Positions 16,691-26,177 of a stretch of DNA of 64,000 nucleotides are shown here, piece by piece. The notes beneath the pieces are model-generated. The model ran no database searches, was not told the DNA's origin, and worked only from the letters and a program-made list of their open reading frames with translations. Every line of letters starts with the position of its first letter. The stretch's first letter is position 1. Where the stretch lies: the NCBI RefSeq assembly GCF_019443985.1, contig NZ_CP049303.1, positions 1,798,001 through 1,862,000 on the forward strand. Reading direction: 5' to 3'. The translations under genes were made by a program, and so were the position numbers. Source of the DNA: Liquorilactobacillus hordei DSM 19519 (GTDB taxonomy: Bacteria; Bacillota; Bacilli; Lactobacillales; Lactobacillaceae).

Positions 16691-19369
16691 TTATTTTGCA
16701 TCAAACCAGGTTTTCCCATGGGCACTTTCAACTTTAAGCGGAACTTCCAAGGAAACTGCTTGGTCCATTACTTTTGGTACAAATTTCTCCAACATGGCAA
16801 TCTCTTTACTTGGTACTTCAAAAATTAATTCATCATGAACCTGCAGTAACATTTTGGCTTCAAGTCGTTCTTCTTTGAGCATTTTTTGCATATTTATCAT
16901 GGCGACTTTAATGATGTCTGCGGCACTTCCCTGAATCGGCGTGTTCATAGCTGTTCTTTCCGCAAAAGAACGTAAATTAAAGTTTTTGCTCTTAATTTCA
17001 GGTAAATATCTGCGACGTTTAAATAAAGTTTCAACATATCCTTGTTCATGAGCCTTTGCCACAATCTCATCCATGTACTGTTTTACTCCAGGAAAAATTT
17101 CAAAATACCGACCTATAAATTCTTTTGCTTGTTTACGTGTAATTCCAATATTTTGTGCCAATCCGTAATCGCTTATCCCATACACAATTCCAAAATTAAC
17201 AGCTTTTGCCTGTCTACGCATATTGCTTGTAACTTCAGAGGCTGAATCTAGCCCAAATATTTGCATTGCGGTATTTGCATGAATATCTGCCCCTTCATTG
17301 AAAGCAGCCTGCATGTTTTTATCATGCGAAATATGCGCTAAAACACGCAATTCAATTTGTGAATAATCCGATGAAAAAATTTCCCAATCAGCACTCTCAG
17401 GAACAAACGCTTTCCTGATTTGCCTACCTTCTTCTAGTCTCACAGGAATATTCTGTAAATTAGGATCAACAGATGATAATCTTCCAGTAGCTGTGAGTGT
17501 TTGTGTATATCTTGTATGAACTTTTCCATCTTTTTGTGAGACTACTTTTAGCAAACCTTCAACATAGGTTGACTGAATTTTGGCAACCTGACGATATTTT
17601 AAAATATTATCAATAATTGGTGCCATGCCTCTCAATTCTTCCAGCACTCCTACTGCAGTTGAATAACCTGTTTTAGTTTTCTTAATCACTGGCAACTTCA
17701 ACTTTTCAAAGAGTATAACTCCTAATTGTTTGGGGGAGTTAATATTAAAATCTTCACCAGCTTCAGTATGAATTGCTTGTTCCAGTTCTGTTAACCGTTC
17801 TTTTAACTTACTGCTCATCTCTTCTAGTTTATCTTTATCTAATCTAATCCCAGCAACTTCCATTTCCCCTAGAACCAAAGAGAGTGGACGTTCGATTTCA
17901 AAATAGAGCTCGTCTTGCTTATTATCAGAAAGTTTTTTCATTAAACTTTCCTTTAACTCTTCAATTGCCTGAACTTTACCAGCTAGATGTTCAAAAAAAA
18001 CTGCATCTTCTGCAGGAATTTGATATTTTGCACCTTTACCATATACTTCTTCATCACTTGCAACCTTAAAATAATCATGCTGTTGTGCTAATTTACCAAA
18101 ATCATTATTATTATCACTTGAGTCTAATAAATAAGATACAAGCAACATATCAAAATCAACATTTGCGAGGTTAATCCCTAATCTTTTAAGTCCAACAAAA
18201 GTTCGCTTACCATCAAATAAATCAATCTTTATGTCCTTATTTTCAAGTATTTCTTTGAGTTTTTTCTCTTTCAAAAGTTCGACGTCGCGGCTAACATATA
18301 TTGTTTCTCCATTTTTAAAAGCAAATCCCGCAAACTGTGCTTGATGATAATTCTCACCACTCATTTCCAAATAAAAAGATACAGTCGTTTTTCTTTCAAT
18401 GACTGTCTTATTAAGGCCTTCCTTATCTAACACTTGGTAGTCTAACTTAGATAATTTATTTTCCTTTAGTGTGGTTTTCTCGTTGCCAGGTACATTCATT
18501 TTTGCAAGGAAACTCTTGAAGTCCATCTCTTCATAAAATGCTCTTAATTTTTCTTCTATCGGTCCAGGCCATTTTGCATCATCAACTGTAACTTCAATCG
18601 GAGCATCTCTTAGAATTTTTGCCAAATCTTTGCACATGAAAGCCAGTTCACGATCTTCAACTAAATGTTCTTTCATTTTAGAAGCTTTAATATTATCTAA
18701 ATTTTCATAAATTCCTTCAATTGTCTCAAATTGTTGCAATAATTTAATTGCCGTTTTCTCACCAACTTTTGTTACTCCAGGATAATTATCTGAATTATCT
18801 CCAACTAAACCTTTCATATCAACAATTTGTTCAGACTTAATTCCATATTTTTCAAACACATGGTCTGGTGTATATTCCTCAACTTCACTAACGCCTTTTT
18901 GTGTAACTGCCACAGTTGTCTCATTAGTCGTAAGCTGAGTCAAGTCACGGTCTCCCGTCACAATTGTTACTTTAAAGCCCTGTTTTTCAGCCTTATCTGC
19001 CAAAGTTCCAATAATATCATCAGCTTCAAAATTCTCCAATTCATAGCTTTTTATGCCATAAGCCAGTAGTAACTTCTTTATATATGGGAATTGTTCTGAA
19101 AGCTCACTAGGTGTTTTGGAACGTCCACCTTTGTATTCCTCAAATTTTTCGGTTCTAAATGTTTTTTTGCCCGCATCAAAAGCAACTAAAATATGACTAG
19201 GTTGAACTTTTTCAATAATTTTATCCAACATATTTTTGAAACCATAAATTGCAGTCGTATGTAGTCCGTTATGATTAACAAATCTTTCAAGTGATTGATG
19301 GAGTGCAAAGAAAGCACGGAAAGCCACACTATTGCCATCAATGAGCAGTAATTTATTTTGTTTATTCAT
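16691..19369 (-). CDS. polA: DNA polymerase I
   Basis: 892 aa, family A. The N-terminal 5'-3' nuclease (about 1-290) has LLIDGNSVAFRAFFAL and VTGDRDLTQL. The middle 3'-5' exonuclease-like region (about 310-480) lacks the DxE catalytic motif: the first segment reads VSFYLEMSG, so proofreading is probably absent, as in other lactobacilli and Bacillus PolA. The polymerase part has motif A SSDYSQIELRVLAH, motif B RRQAKAVNFGIVYG and motif C QVHDELIFEV. First gene of the polA-mutM-coaE-nrdR-dnaB-dnaI run. Confidence 0.97.
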   Translation of the reverse strand: MNKQNKLLLIDGNSVAFRAFFALHQSLERFVNHNGLHTTAIYGFKNMLDKIIEKVQPSHILVAFDAGKKTFRTEKFEEYKGGRSKTPSELSEQFPYIKKLLLAYGIKSYELENFEADDIIGTLADKAEKQGFKVTIVTGDRDLTQLTTNETTVAVTQKGVSEVEEYTPDHVFEKYGIKSEQIVDMKGLVGDNSDNYPGVTKVGEKTAIKLLQQFETIEGIYENLDNIKASKMKEHLVEDRELAFMCKDLAKILRDAPIEVTVDDAKWPGPIEEKLRAFYEEMDFKSFLAKMNVPGNEKTTLKENKLSKLDYQVLDKEGLNKTVIERKTTVSFYLEMSGENYHQAQFAGFAFKNGETIYVSRDVELLKEKKLKEILENKDIKIDLFDGKRTFVGLKRLGINLANVDFDMLLVSYLLDSSDNNNDFGKLAQQHDYFKVASDEEVYGKGAKYQIPAEDAVFFEHLAGKVQAIEELKESLMKKLSDNKQDELYFEIERPLSLVLGEMEVAGIRLDKDKLEEMSSKLKERLTELEQAIHTEAGEDFNINSPKQLGVILFEKLKLPVIKKTKTGYSTAVGVLEELRGMAPIIDNILKYRQVAKIQSTYVEGLLKVVSQKDGKVHTRYTQTLTATGRLSSVDPNLQNIPVRLEEGRQIRKAFVPESADWEIFSSDYSQIELRVLAHISHDKNMQAAFNEGADIHANTAMQIFGLDSASEVTSNMRRQAKAVNFGIVYGISDYGLAQNIGITRKQAKEFIGRYFEIFPGVKQYMDEIVAKAHEQGYVETLFKRRRYLPEIKSKNFNLRSFAERTAMNTPIQGSAADIIKVAMINMQKMLKEERLEAKMLLQVHDELIFEVPSKEIAMLEKFVPKVMDQAVSLEVPLKVESAHGKTWFDAK

Positions 19370-19451
19370 TTATTTAGCTCCTTTGATATATTATCCTCTC
19401 TTATTTTAACAAACTATCGTGGTCATTAATAGAAATCAAAGACTTCATTCT

Positions 19452-19490
19452 AAAAAAAAACCTCGCCGGGCAGTTTGCCTAAGCGAAGTT
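19452..19490 (-). terminator. Terminator after the BI-1 family gene
   Basis: On the minus strand AACTTCGC..GGCAAACTGCC..GCGAGGTT is followed by nine T. It separates the BI-1 gene from polA. Confidence 0.82.
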
Positions 19491-19506
19491 CTTTAAAATT
19501 ATTGTC

Positions 19507-20202
19507 TTATTTATTATTAAATCCTGTAAAAATGTTCAAAAGACTGATGAAGATGTTAACAAAATCAAGATAAAGTTGTAAAGCACCCATCAAGGCTAAG
19601 TTAGTTCCAGAAACCTGGCCTCTTGTTTGTAAGTATAATGTTCTAAATTTCTGAGCATCCCACGCTGTTAAGGCTGTAAAGATAATCACCCCAACAAATG
19701 AGAAGACGAAAGTAATCATTGTACTTTGCAAAAAGATATTAATGAATGAAACAATAATCAAAGCGATTAAAGCTGCTAAAGCATGTGTCCCAATTCTCGA
19801 CAAGTCCTTCTTAGTAGTTGTTCCAATCACCGCCATTGAGACAAATACTGCTGCAGCACCCACAAAAGCCATCGTAACATCACTTGCAGCATATAACGAT
19901 ACTATTGTACCAAAGAATATTCCCTCAATTACCGCAAAAGACACAAGTCCCAAGCCCGAAGCAACTGGTGATCTGTCAGCTTTGAAAGACATTCCAAATA
20001 CTATCAACAGCTGAATCCCAAATAGGACAAACATCATAAACTGATGCTCAGCCATGTAACTAGCAACTTCATTGTAAAAAACGTTTGAAACTAGATATGC
20101 TACCACTGCAGAAATTGCAACTGCACCAGCCATAAAGCCATACATTTTTGTCAAAAATCCGTTGACACCGGTATTACTTACTAATTTTCTTCCATTCTCC
20201 AT
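19507..20202 (-). CDS. Bax inhibitor-1/YccA family membrane protein
   Basis: 231 aa with seven hydrophobic segments (starting near residues 20, 52, 80, 106, 134, 162 and 200), the usual BI-1/LFG layout. The C-terminal LYLDFVNIFISLLNIF matches the family, whose Bacillus member YetJ is a pH-dependent calcium leak. The start ATG overlaps the stop of the upstream hotdog gene by one base, so both are probably translated in tandem. Exact function in lactobacilli is unknown. Confidence 0.9.
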   Translation of the reverse strand: MENGRKLVSNTGVNGFLTKMYGFMAGAVAISAVVAYLVSNVFYNEVASYMAEHQFMMFVLFGIQLLIVFGMSFKADRSPVASGLGLVSFAVIEGIFFGTIVSLYAASDVTMAFVGAAAVFVSMAVIGTTTKKDLSRIGTHALAALIALIIVSFINIFLQSTMITFVFSFVGVIIFTALTAWDAQKFRTLYLQTRGQVSGTNLALMGALQLYLDFVNIFISLLNIFTGFNNK

Positions 20203-20687
20203 TAAACACTCACCTCTGCACTTTCATTTTCATCGTTTCCCGCTAACATTGCCTTAATGGGCGGTTTAACCATCACAACTGCATCAACAATTCTGCAATC
20301 GTCATCGTTAACACCTGTTACGGATAGTGTAACTACTTCCTTCATGTCGTCTACTTTTATGACCTCAAAAGTAAAGGTCACGTCTTCTTCGTGATACACC
20401 GGCAAAATAAAATTGACTGACAAATTGACTACCTGACTTCCAGGACCTGGAAGCAACTTTGATACTGATCTTGTAATAATTCCTGTCAGTAAAACTGGCG
20501 GAACTATCGCTGCTTTATAATCCATGTTTTTAGCATATTCATCCTGAATATACAATGGATTATTATCGTTAGTCATTCCTAAATACAACAAAACATCTCG
20601 ATCCGAAACACTTTCATTAACTGTCAACGAATCTCCTTCACTCAACTCATCAATCGTTTTCCCTTGCCTATGAGTATCTTCTGACAT
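20202..20687 (-). CDS. MaoC-like hotdog-fold protein
   Basis: 161 aa from the ATG at 20687, which has GGAGGTG nine bases upstream (an ATG at 20705 overlaps that site). The segment MTNDNNPLYIQDEYAKNMDYK followed by APV-like IVPPVLLTGIITR fits the MaoC/R-specific hydratase fold. In active hydratases this loop carries Asp and His (D..NPxH); here the His place is Tyr (NPLYI). It is therefore uncertain whether this is an enzyme or an acyl-binding relative. It is cotranscribed with the BI-1 gene. Confidence 0.78.
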   Translation of the reverse strand: MSEDTHRQGKTIDELSEGDSLTVNESVSDRDVLLYLGMTNDNNPLYIQDEYAKNMDYKAAIVPPVLLTGIITRSVSKLLPGPGSQVVNLSVNFILPVYHEEDVTFTFEVIKVDDMKEVVTLSVTGVNDDDCRIVDAVVMVKPPIKAMLAGNDENESAEVSV

Positions 20688-20831
20688 TAATATTGACACC
20701 TCCATATAATCTTAAATGTATTTTAGCATATACTTTAGCTCGTCTCAATCCATCTGATGCGAAAATAAGAAAGGAACGAAAAACATGATATTGCTAGAAA
20801 CTTCGAATTAAAAATAAGAATATTCAGAATA

Positions 20832-20920
20832 AAATAAAGAGGCCGCGTCAAAAGTTAATTTTGACCCAGCCTCACTCATTATTCCAGATAAACGTGTTCC
20901 ATAACTTAATTATTTTTGAG
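20832..20920 (-). repeat. Dispersed 3'-end repeat copy B, overlapping the end of murC
   Basis: On the minus strand: TTATGGAACACGTTTATCTG, GAATAATGAGT, then hairpin GAGGCTGGGTCAAAA/TTTTGACGCGGCCTC and TTTATTTTATTC (hairpin 20839-20873). It is the probable murC terminator. The conserved leader starts inside the last codons of murC and includes its stop codon. This copy is the closest to the family consensus. Confidence 0.8.
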
Positions 20921-22237
20921 ACTCAAACTACTCAATAATTTTTCATAAGCATATTCATACTTTTGAATGTCACCAGCACCCATGAATACTACAACAGCAT
21001 CATGAAAATCAAGTAATGGCGACATATTATCAACTTTTAATACTTCTCCACCCTTTGTAATTCTATCACCCAAATCAGTACTTGAAACATTGCCTCCATG
21101 TTCACGAATCGAACTAAAAATGTCGGTCAAATAAACTTTATCTGCAAGATTAAGACTGGTTGCAAAATCATCCATCAAGGCAATCGTTCTACTAAACGTA
21201 TGCGGTTGGAAAACTGCAATAATTTTCTTACTAGGATACTTCTGACGTGCAGCATCAATCGTTGCTTTAATCTCAGAAGGATGATGTGCATAATCATCAA
21301 TAATTGTTATATCTGCAACATATTTCTCTGTAAATCGTCTCTTCACACCTTGATAAGTCAACAATTCACGTTTGACTTCATCCTGAGAAACTTTTTCAAA
21401 ATACGACACTGCAATTACAGCTAAGCTATTTAGTACGTTATGTTCCCCAAAAATTGGAATTTCATACGTGCCTAAGTATTCATCATAATGATATACATCG
21501 AAAGTCGAACCCGTTGTTGCTCGCTTGATATTTGTTGCTCTAAACTCATTTTCATCGGATGTTCCATAATAATGAACCGGAACATCAGCCTTCAAGTTTC
21601 TCAGATACTTGTCTTCTCCCCAAGCAAAAATTCCTTTTTTTGTCTGCTTGGCTAAAGTCTCAAATGCATCAAATACATCTTCAATTCCAGTAAAGTAGTC
21701 AGGATGGTCAAAGTCCACGTTAGTCATAACCACATAATCAGGATGATATGCAACAAAATGACGTCGGTATTCATCCGCCTCAAACACAAAGAAACGTGCA
21801 TCAGGTACACCTTTACCAGATCCATCCCCAATTAAATAACTAGTTGGTGCAACCCCACCTAAAACATGAGCCAATAATCCTGTAGTGCTTGTTTTTCCGT
21901 GTGCTCCTGCAATTCCAATGCTTGTCGTATCTTCGACAATTTTTTCCAAAAAATCGGGATATGTAATAATTTTAATTCCAATTTCCTTGGCCTTTTTTAT
22001 TTCTGGGTGATCATCACCAAATGCATTTCCTTGGATTATCGTCAAACCTTTACGAATATTTTTTTCATCGAAAGGTAATATTTTTATTCCTGCTAATTCT
22101 AATCCTCGTTGTGTAAAAGTATATTTTTCAATATCGGAACCAATAACTTTTAATCCTTTATCATGTAAAAGTAAGGCCAATGAACTCATTCCAGTTCCCT
22201 TAATTCCTACAAAATAATAGGTGGTTTCTGTATCCAT
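20906..22237 (-). CDS. murC: UDP-N-acetylmuramate-L-alanine ligase
   Basis: Adds L-Ala to UDP-MurNAc, the first peptide step of murein synthesis. N-terminal nucleotide fold [21 protein letters not shown] loop [14 protein letters not shown] near residue 108, and later [10 protein letters not shown] and [10 protein letters not shown], all standard. 443 aa. It follows sftA by 74 bases, as in Bacillus ytpT-murC. The C-terminal [10 protein letters not shown] and stop codon fall inside repeat copy B, so the last residues may have been recoded by that element. Confidence 0.96.
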   Translation of the reverse strand: MDTETTYYFVGIKGTGMSSLALLLHDKGLKVIGSDIEKYTFTQRGLELAGIKILPFDEKNIRKGLTIIQGNAFGDDHPEIKKAKEIGIKIITYPDFLEKIVEDTTSIGIAGAHGKTSTTGLLAHVLGGVAPTSYLIGDGSGKGVPDARFFVFEADEYRRHFVAYHPDYVVMTNVDFDHPDYFTGIEDVFDAFETLAKQTKKGIFAWGEDKYLRNLKADVPVHYYGTSDENEFRATNIKRATTGSTFDVYHYDEYLGTYEIPIFGEHNVLNSLAVIAVSYFEKVSQDEVKRELLTYQGVKRRFTEKYVADITIIDDYAHHPSEIKATIDAARQKYPSKKIIAVFQPHTFSRTIALMDDFATSLNLADKVYLTDIFSSIREHGGNVSSTDLGDRITKGGEVLKVDNMSPLLDFHDAVVVFMGAGDIQKYEYAYEKLLSSLSLKNN

Positions 22238-22311
22238 AGTATTGCCCTCTCTTTTCTTTAATTAAATAAAACCACCGTTTAATCTTACCACAAAACAAAT
22301 GAGATTTCTTT

Positions 22312-24480
22312 TCAATCATTAACATTTGCCCTAAGCTTCTCCAATCCCTCTTGTGTAAGATAAACTTCCCGTGGTTTAGACCCTCTTGTCGGTGAAATGT
22401 ATCTTCGGTCCTCTAAAGTGTCAATAATGTTAGCAGCCCTATTATAACCAATTGCAAATATTCGTTGTAATTTCGATGTTGAAATACTGTCCTCATTTAC
22501 AATACAATCTAAAACTTCTGGTAAAATTTCATCTTCTTGTTTATTTTGAATATTTTTCTTTTTCAATCCATCTGGATCAAAAGCGTAATTTGGTCGTCCC
22601 TGAGCACGTACAAAATCAGTAATTTTTTCTACCTCATTTTGTACAAATGTTCCTTGTAATCGCATTGGCTGACTTGCACCATTTCCCAGATATAGCATGT
22701 CTCCTCTTCCAAGGAGACGTTCTGCACCTGCTGTATCAATAATAGTTCTTGAATCAACTTGACTAGCGACCATAAAAGCAACTCTTGTAGGAATATTATT
22801 TTTAATTGTCCCGGTTATCACATCTACACTCGGTCGTTGTGTCGCGATTAACAAATGAATTCCTGCTGCACGTGCTTTTTGGGTAATTCTAGCAATATAA
22901 TCTTGCACCTCTGATGATGCAACCATCATTAAATCAGCCAATTCGTCTATAATTATCACAATATATGGTATCTGTAATCCATAATCTTCATGTTGAATTG
23001 CTTTTTCATTAAATTCTTCAATGTTTCTAACACCTGCTGCAGCAAGTTTTTGATATCTTTCTTCCATTTCTTCAACTACCCATTTCAATGCAGCTGAAGC
23101 AGCAACTGGGTCAGAAACAACAGGTGCTAACAAATGGGGAATATCATGATATGGTGCCATTTCAACGGCCTTAGGATCAATTAATAACAATTTTACTTGT
23201 TGTGGTGTAGCCTTGTACAACAAGGAAATTAATATACTATTTATAAAAACTGACTTTCCTGAACCAGTTGCACCAGCTATCAATCCGTGAGGCATTTTTC
23301 TTAAATCAGTCACAATTGATTCACCAGAAAGATTAACTCCAAGTGCAACCGTTAACGGTGATTTCTTATTTACAAAAGCTGCAGAATTCAAAACTTCTGC
23401 TAGCATGACTGGCCGTGCTTTTAAATTTGGAATTTCAATTCCAACACTACTTCTTCCAGGAATAGGTGCTTCAATCCGAATATCCTTAGCGGCTAATGCT
23501 AACTTTAAATCATCAATCAAATTGGTGATTTTATTGACTTTAACACCTCTTCCAATTGATAATTCAAATTGTGTAACAGCAGGACCTATCGTCCAATCCT
23601 TGACAGTTGCTTCAACATGAAATGCTTCTAAAGTCTCATTAAGTGTATCTATTTGCTCTAGCACCCATTCATCTTGGGTATCATCGTTAATTCGAACCGG
23701 TTTTGGTAATAAGTCCATGACAGGAAATTTATATTCGCCAACAACATTTATTCTTTGTGATTCTTCTCCGGGACTTTTCACCGGTTTTACTGTTGTATTT
23801 GCACTATTTTCTTCTTCATTTTCAGTCAAATCAAGATCTTTTATTCTTGGTTCATAACTACTTGTTTGGGTCATCAACTTAGCAGCTGGGATCGCTGAAC
23901 TAATTTTTGTTTCTTGTTCTAAAATACTTTCAGGTTTTTCAGGTTCACTCAATCTAACTTCTTCACTTGATCGCATTAAATTGGAATGCCCTTGTTTTTC
24001 CTGCTCGAAAAATTTTTTATCGTTTACTTGAACAGATTTATTTTCAGATGGTTGCTGATTAATATTGGTTACTGCAATGTCTTTGGCATTATCCCTTGAC
24101 TCAGCAGTCTCTATTGTTTCATCAATTACTTTCTTATCTACTACATCAGCTTTGTTAATCTCTTTTTCCCGAGGTAATCCGGTAACACCCGTCTCCGTTA
24201 TATTCTTTATTTCACTTTTTTCACTATCCGCTGTTTCGTCAAATAAAAAATAGTCTTTCTCTTCTTTTTGTAAGCTTTCAAATAACATTTGATATTTTTG
24301 CTTTCTTTTTTGAAGAGAATACTTTCGACTGGCTAAAGAAGGTGGCACGTAAGAGGGATGAAACGTTTGGCCTTTTTTAATGACTACTTTAGCTAGCGGT
24401 TCTGATATCTCATTATTTGTAATCTGTTTTGCTTTTTTATTTTGTCTTCTATAAAAGGCTGGTCCATCATAATGTCGCAT
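22312..24480 (-). CDS. sftA: Soluble FtsK/SpoIIIE-type DNA translocase SftA
   Basis: 722 aa. Residues 1 to about 270 are polar, acidic and unlike any membrane segment; no transmembrane helix is present, in contrast to classical FtsK/SpoIIIE. The motor follows: Walker A GATGSGKSVFINSIL near 410, Walker B IIIDELADLMM near 515, DSRTIIDTAGAERLLGRGDM, and the C-terminal gamma winged helix RIFAIGYNRAANIIDTLEDR. In Bacillus, SftA (YtpST) clears DNA from the closing septum and lies between ytpR and murC, as here. Confidence 0.93.
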   Translation of the reverse strand: MRHYDGPAFYRRQNKKAKQITNNEISEPLAKVVIKKGQTFHPSYVPPSLASRKYSLQKRKQKYQMLFESLQKEEKDYFLFDETADSEKSEIKNITETGVTGLPREKEINKADVVDKKVIDETIETAESRDNAKDIAVTNINQQPSENKSVQVNDKKFFEQEKQGHSNLMRSSEEVRLSEPEKPESILEQETKISSAIPAAKLMTQTSSYEPRIKDLDLTENEEENSANTTVKPVKSPGEESQRINVVGEYKFPVMDLLPKPVRINDDTQDEWVLEQIDTLNETLEAFHVEATVKDWTIGPAVTQFELSIGRGVKVNKITNLIDDLKLALAAKDIRIEAPIPGRSSVGIEIPNLKARPVMLAEVLNSAAFVNKKSPLTVALGVNLSGESIVTDLRKMPHGLIAGATGSGKSVFINSILISLLYKATPQQVKLLLIDPKAVEMAPYHDIPHLLAPVVSDPVAASAALKWVVEEMEERYQKLAAAGVRNIEEFNEKAIQHEDYGLQIPYIVIIIDELADLMMVASSEVQDYIARITQKARAAGIHLLIATQRPSVDVITGTIKNNIPTRVAFMVASQVDSRTIIDTAGAERLLGRGDMLYLGNGASQPMRLQGTFVQNEVEKITDFVRAQGRPNYAFDPDGLKKKNIQNKQEDEILPEVLDCIVNEDSISTSKLQRIFAIGYNRAANIIDTLEDRRYISPTRGSKPREVYLTQEGLEKLRANVND

Positions 24481-24515
24481 TAGTATTCTTCCTTACTTTT
24501 TATAATACTTTATTC

Positions 24516-24556
24516 AAAAAAATAGTTATCTTTAGTTCACATGAGCTAAAGACAAC
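24516..24556 (-). terminator. Terminator after ytpR
   Basis: Minus strand GTTGTCTTTAG/CTAAAGATAAC hairpin (24525-24556) with T run. It lies only 36 bases before the sftA start, so sftA needs readthrough or a promoter in that short interval. Confidence 0.82.
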
Positions 24557-24634
24557 CATTATATTGTACCTTCAAACATGCCAATATACTCATGAGAGCA
24601 TATTACCATATAATTATTTCAATCAGCAAAATAT

Positions 24635-25246
24635 TTAGCCAATTGAGAAGGATTGCCCTTGATGGTAAGTGTCTGCTGACAAAACTAAAATACCTCGTTT
24701 CTGTGGTGCATTCGGTAAATGCAATTCGCGTGCTGAACAAATCATCCCATCACTCTCAACTCCCCGAAGCTTTCCAGGCCAAATTACTTCACCATTTGGC
24801 ATCATTGCACCAACCTTAGCAACTACTACCAGCTGTCCCTGTGCAATATTAGGAGCACCACAGACAATTTGCAATGTTTCCTTGCCAATATTGGTTTTCG
24901 TAATATGCAAATGATCTGAATCTGGATGTTTCGCTATATCTTCGACCAAGCCAACTACAAATGAAGGTGCCTTATCAACCTCAAGACTTGTTTTAAAACC
25001 TGCTTTATGAAGCTTGTTATTCAAAAACTTTACCTGTTCTTCATTAAGGTTAATTTGACCAGTTGTAGTAAGGCCAAGTTCCTTACCAACTCCAAAAAAA
25101 TTATAACCTAATGCATTTCCATTGCTTAGATCACTTATTTCCACGACTTCATTTTTTTTCTGTATCGTCTGAGCTTGAACATCCTCGTGAAGCATTACTA
25201 CGAGAACATCCCCCATTTGAGGCCTATTATAACTAGCGATTAGCAT
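24635..25246 (-). CDS. ytpR: YtpR family tRNA-binding domain protein
   Basis: 203 aa. The C-terminal half is an EMAP/PheT-type tRNA-binding OB fold: VGLVEDIAKHPDSDHLHITK, IVCGAPNIAQGQLVVVAKVG and ESDGMICSARELHLP. The N-terminal half (about 1-90) is the DUF4479 region of YtpR. Its role is not established; binding of tRNA or another structured RNA is inferred from the fold. It is between ytpP and sftA, as in Bacillus. A terminator stands right before its ribosome site. Confidence 0.9.
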   Translation of the reverse strand: MLIASYNRPQMGDVLVVMLHEDVQAQTIQKKNEVVEISDLSNGNALGYNFFGVGKELGLTTTGQINLNEEQVKFLNNKLHKAGFKTSLEVDKAPSFVVGLVEDIAKHPDSDHLHITKTNIGKETLQIVCGAPNIAQGQLVVVAKVGAMMPNGEVIWPGKLRGVESDGMICSARELHLPNAPQKRGILVLSADTYHQGQSFSIG

Positions 25247-25264
25247 ATTTCTTCTCCTTTACAC

Positions 25265-25291
25265 AAAAAAAGACTGCGTATTTACACAGTC
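25265..25291 (-). terminator. Terminator between ytpP and ytpR
   Basis: Minus strand GACTGTGTAAATACGCAGTC followed by seven T. The T run ends about five bases before the AAAGGAG ribosome site of ytpR, so it could act as an attenuator inside the ytpP-ytpR unit. Confidence 0.8.
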
Positions 25292-25307
25292 CCATTATCA
25301 ATTAAAA

Positions 25308-25628
25308 TTATGCGACTTCATTTAAAAATGTTTCAATTTCTTCTTTTGTTTTACGATCCTTATTAACAAAACGTGCAACTTCTTCACCATTCTTATAAAC
25401 AATAAAGCTTGGAATTCCCATAACCATTAATTCCCGACAAAGATCAATATTTTCGTCACGATCAATGTGAATAAATTTATAATCTGGATATTCTGCTTCA
25501 ATTGCAGGAAGAGCTGGTTTAATAAAATTACAATCTGAACACCAATCAGCAGAGAAAAATAGGACATAAGCACCCTTTCCAAGCTTTTTCGTTAATGTTT
25601 CCAAATTCATTTTTCCAAATTGTTCCAT
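25308..25628 (-). CDS. ytpP: Thioredoxin-like protein YtpP
   Basis: 106 aa with active site SADWCSDCNFIKPAL (CxxC as CSDC, an unusual pair between the cysteines compared with CGPC of thioredoxin) and cis-proline MGIPSFIVY. The ATG at 25628 follows GGAGGAATGG; a further-upstream ATG would add 12 residues through that ribosome site. Bacillus YtpP reduces bacillithiol-linked proteins; whether bacillithiol exists here cannot be judged. Confidence 0.92.
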   Translation of the reverse strand: MEQFGKMNLETLTKKLGKGAYVLFFSADWCSDCNFIKPALPAIEAEYPDYKFIHIDRDENIDLCRELMVMGIPSFIVYKNGEEVARFVNKDRKTKEEIETFLNEVA

Positions 25629-25753
25629 TTTCCATTCCTCCTCAACATACTTCAATTTTTTCAAGATAACACCATTATAGACTATTTATTTCCAAAAAAA
25701 AGTGATTTGTTTTGATTTTATTAAGCAATTAGTGGTCTAAATATTATTATTGG

Positions 25754-25762
25754 TGCTATAAT
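25754..25762 (+). promoter_or_regulatory. Extended -10 promoter of the PepSY-like gene
   Basis: TGCTATAAT (TG-n-TATAAT) 36 bases before the start codon; no good -35 box at 17 bases. Divergent from ytpP. Confidence 0.55.
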
Positions 25763-25797
25763 TACATATCATAAGAAATTTGGTAAGGAGTTTAGCT

Positions 25798-26130
25798 ATG
25801 ACAAATACTTTTAATAAGTTTCTCCCATTAACACTTGGTGTAGTAACTGGTTTTGTTGGTGGCATCCAAGCCAGCAACATTCTCAAAAAGGCGGAACGAC
25901 TCACTCCCCAACAGATTTTAAACAACATCAAAAACTCGTTTCAAAATGAAACACCTGTTCAAGATTCTTGGATATCTGTTAAACCCACGAGGATTCGTAA
26001 ATTCGCACTAACCACAGACATTTATCAAGGAGGAATTTCACGTTTTGAAGACAATCAGCTTGTTCGTTATGAATTTCAAGCTGATGCTAAAACCGGGAGC
26101 ATTCTTAATCTAAATAGGATCGATCTGTAA
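25798..26130 (+). CDS. Small membrane-anchored PepSY-like protein
   Basis: 110 aa from the ATG at 25798, which has AAGGAG eight bases upstream. One hydrophobic segment near the N-terminus (FLPLTLGVVTGFVGGIQA, residues 7-24) is followed by a soluble part with DIYQGGISRFEDN and YEFQADAKTGSILNLN, similar to the strand-rich end of PepSY domains. PepSY domains often bind or inhibit proteases, but no partner is obvious. It is the only plus-strand gene in this stretch, between divergent ytpP and convergent trmB. Confidence 0.72.
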   Translation: MTNTFNKFLPLTLGVVTGFVGGIQASNILKKAERLTPQQILNNIKNSFQNETPVQDSWISVKPTRIRKFALTTDIYQGGISRFEDNQLVRYEFQADAKTGSILNLNRIDL

Positions 26131-26177
26131 TTCTTATTTTTCACTTACCTTAGCTTAGGATAATCAGTTGTTTTCTG

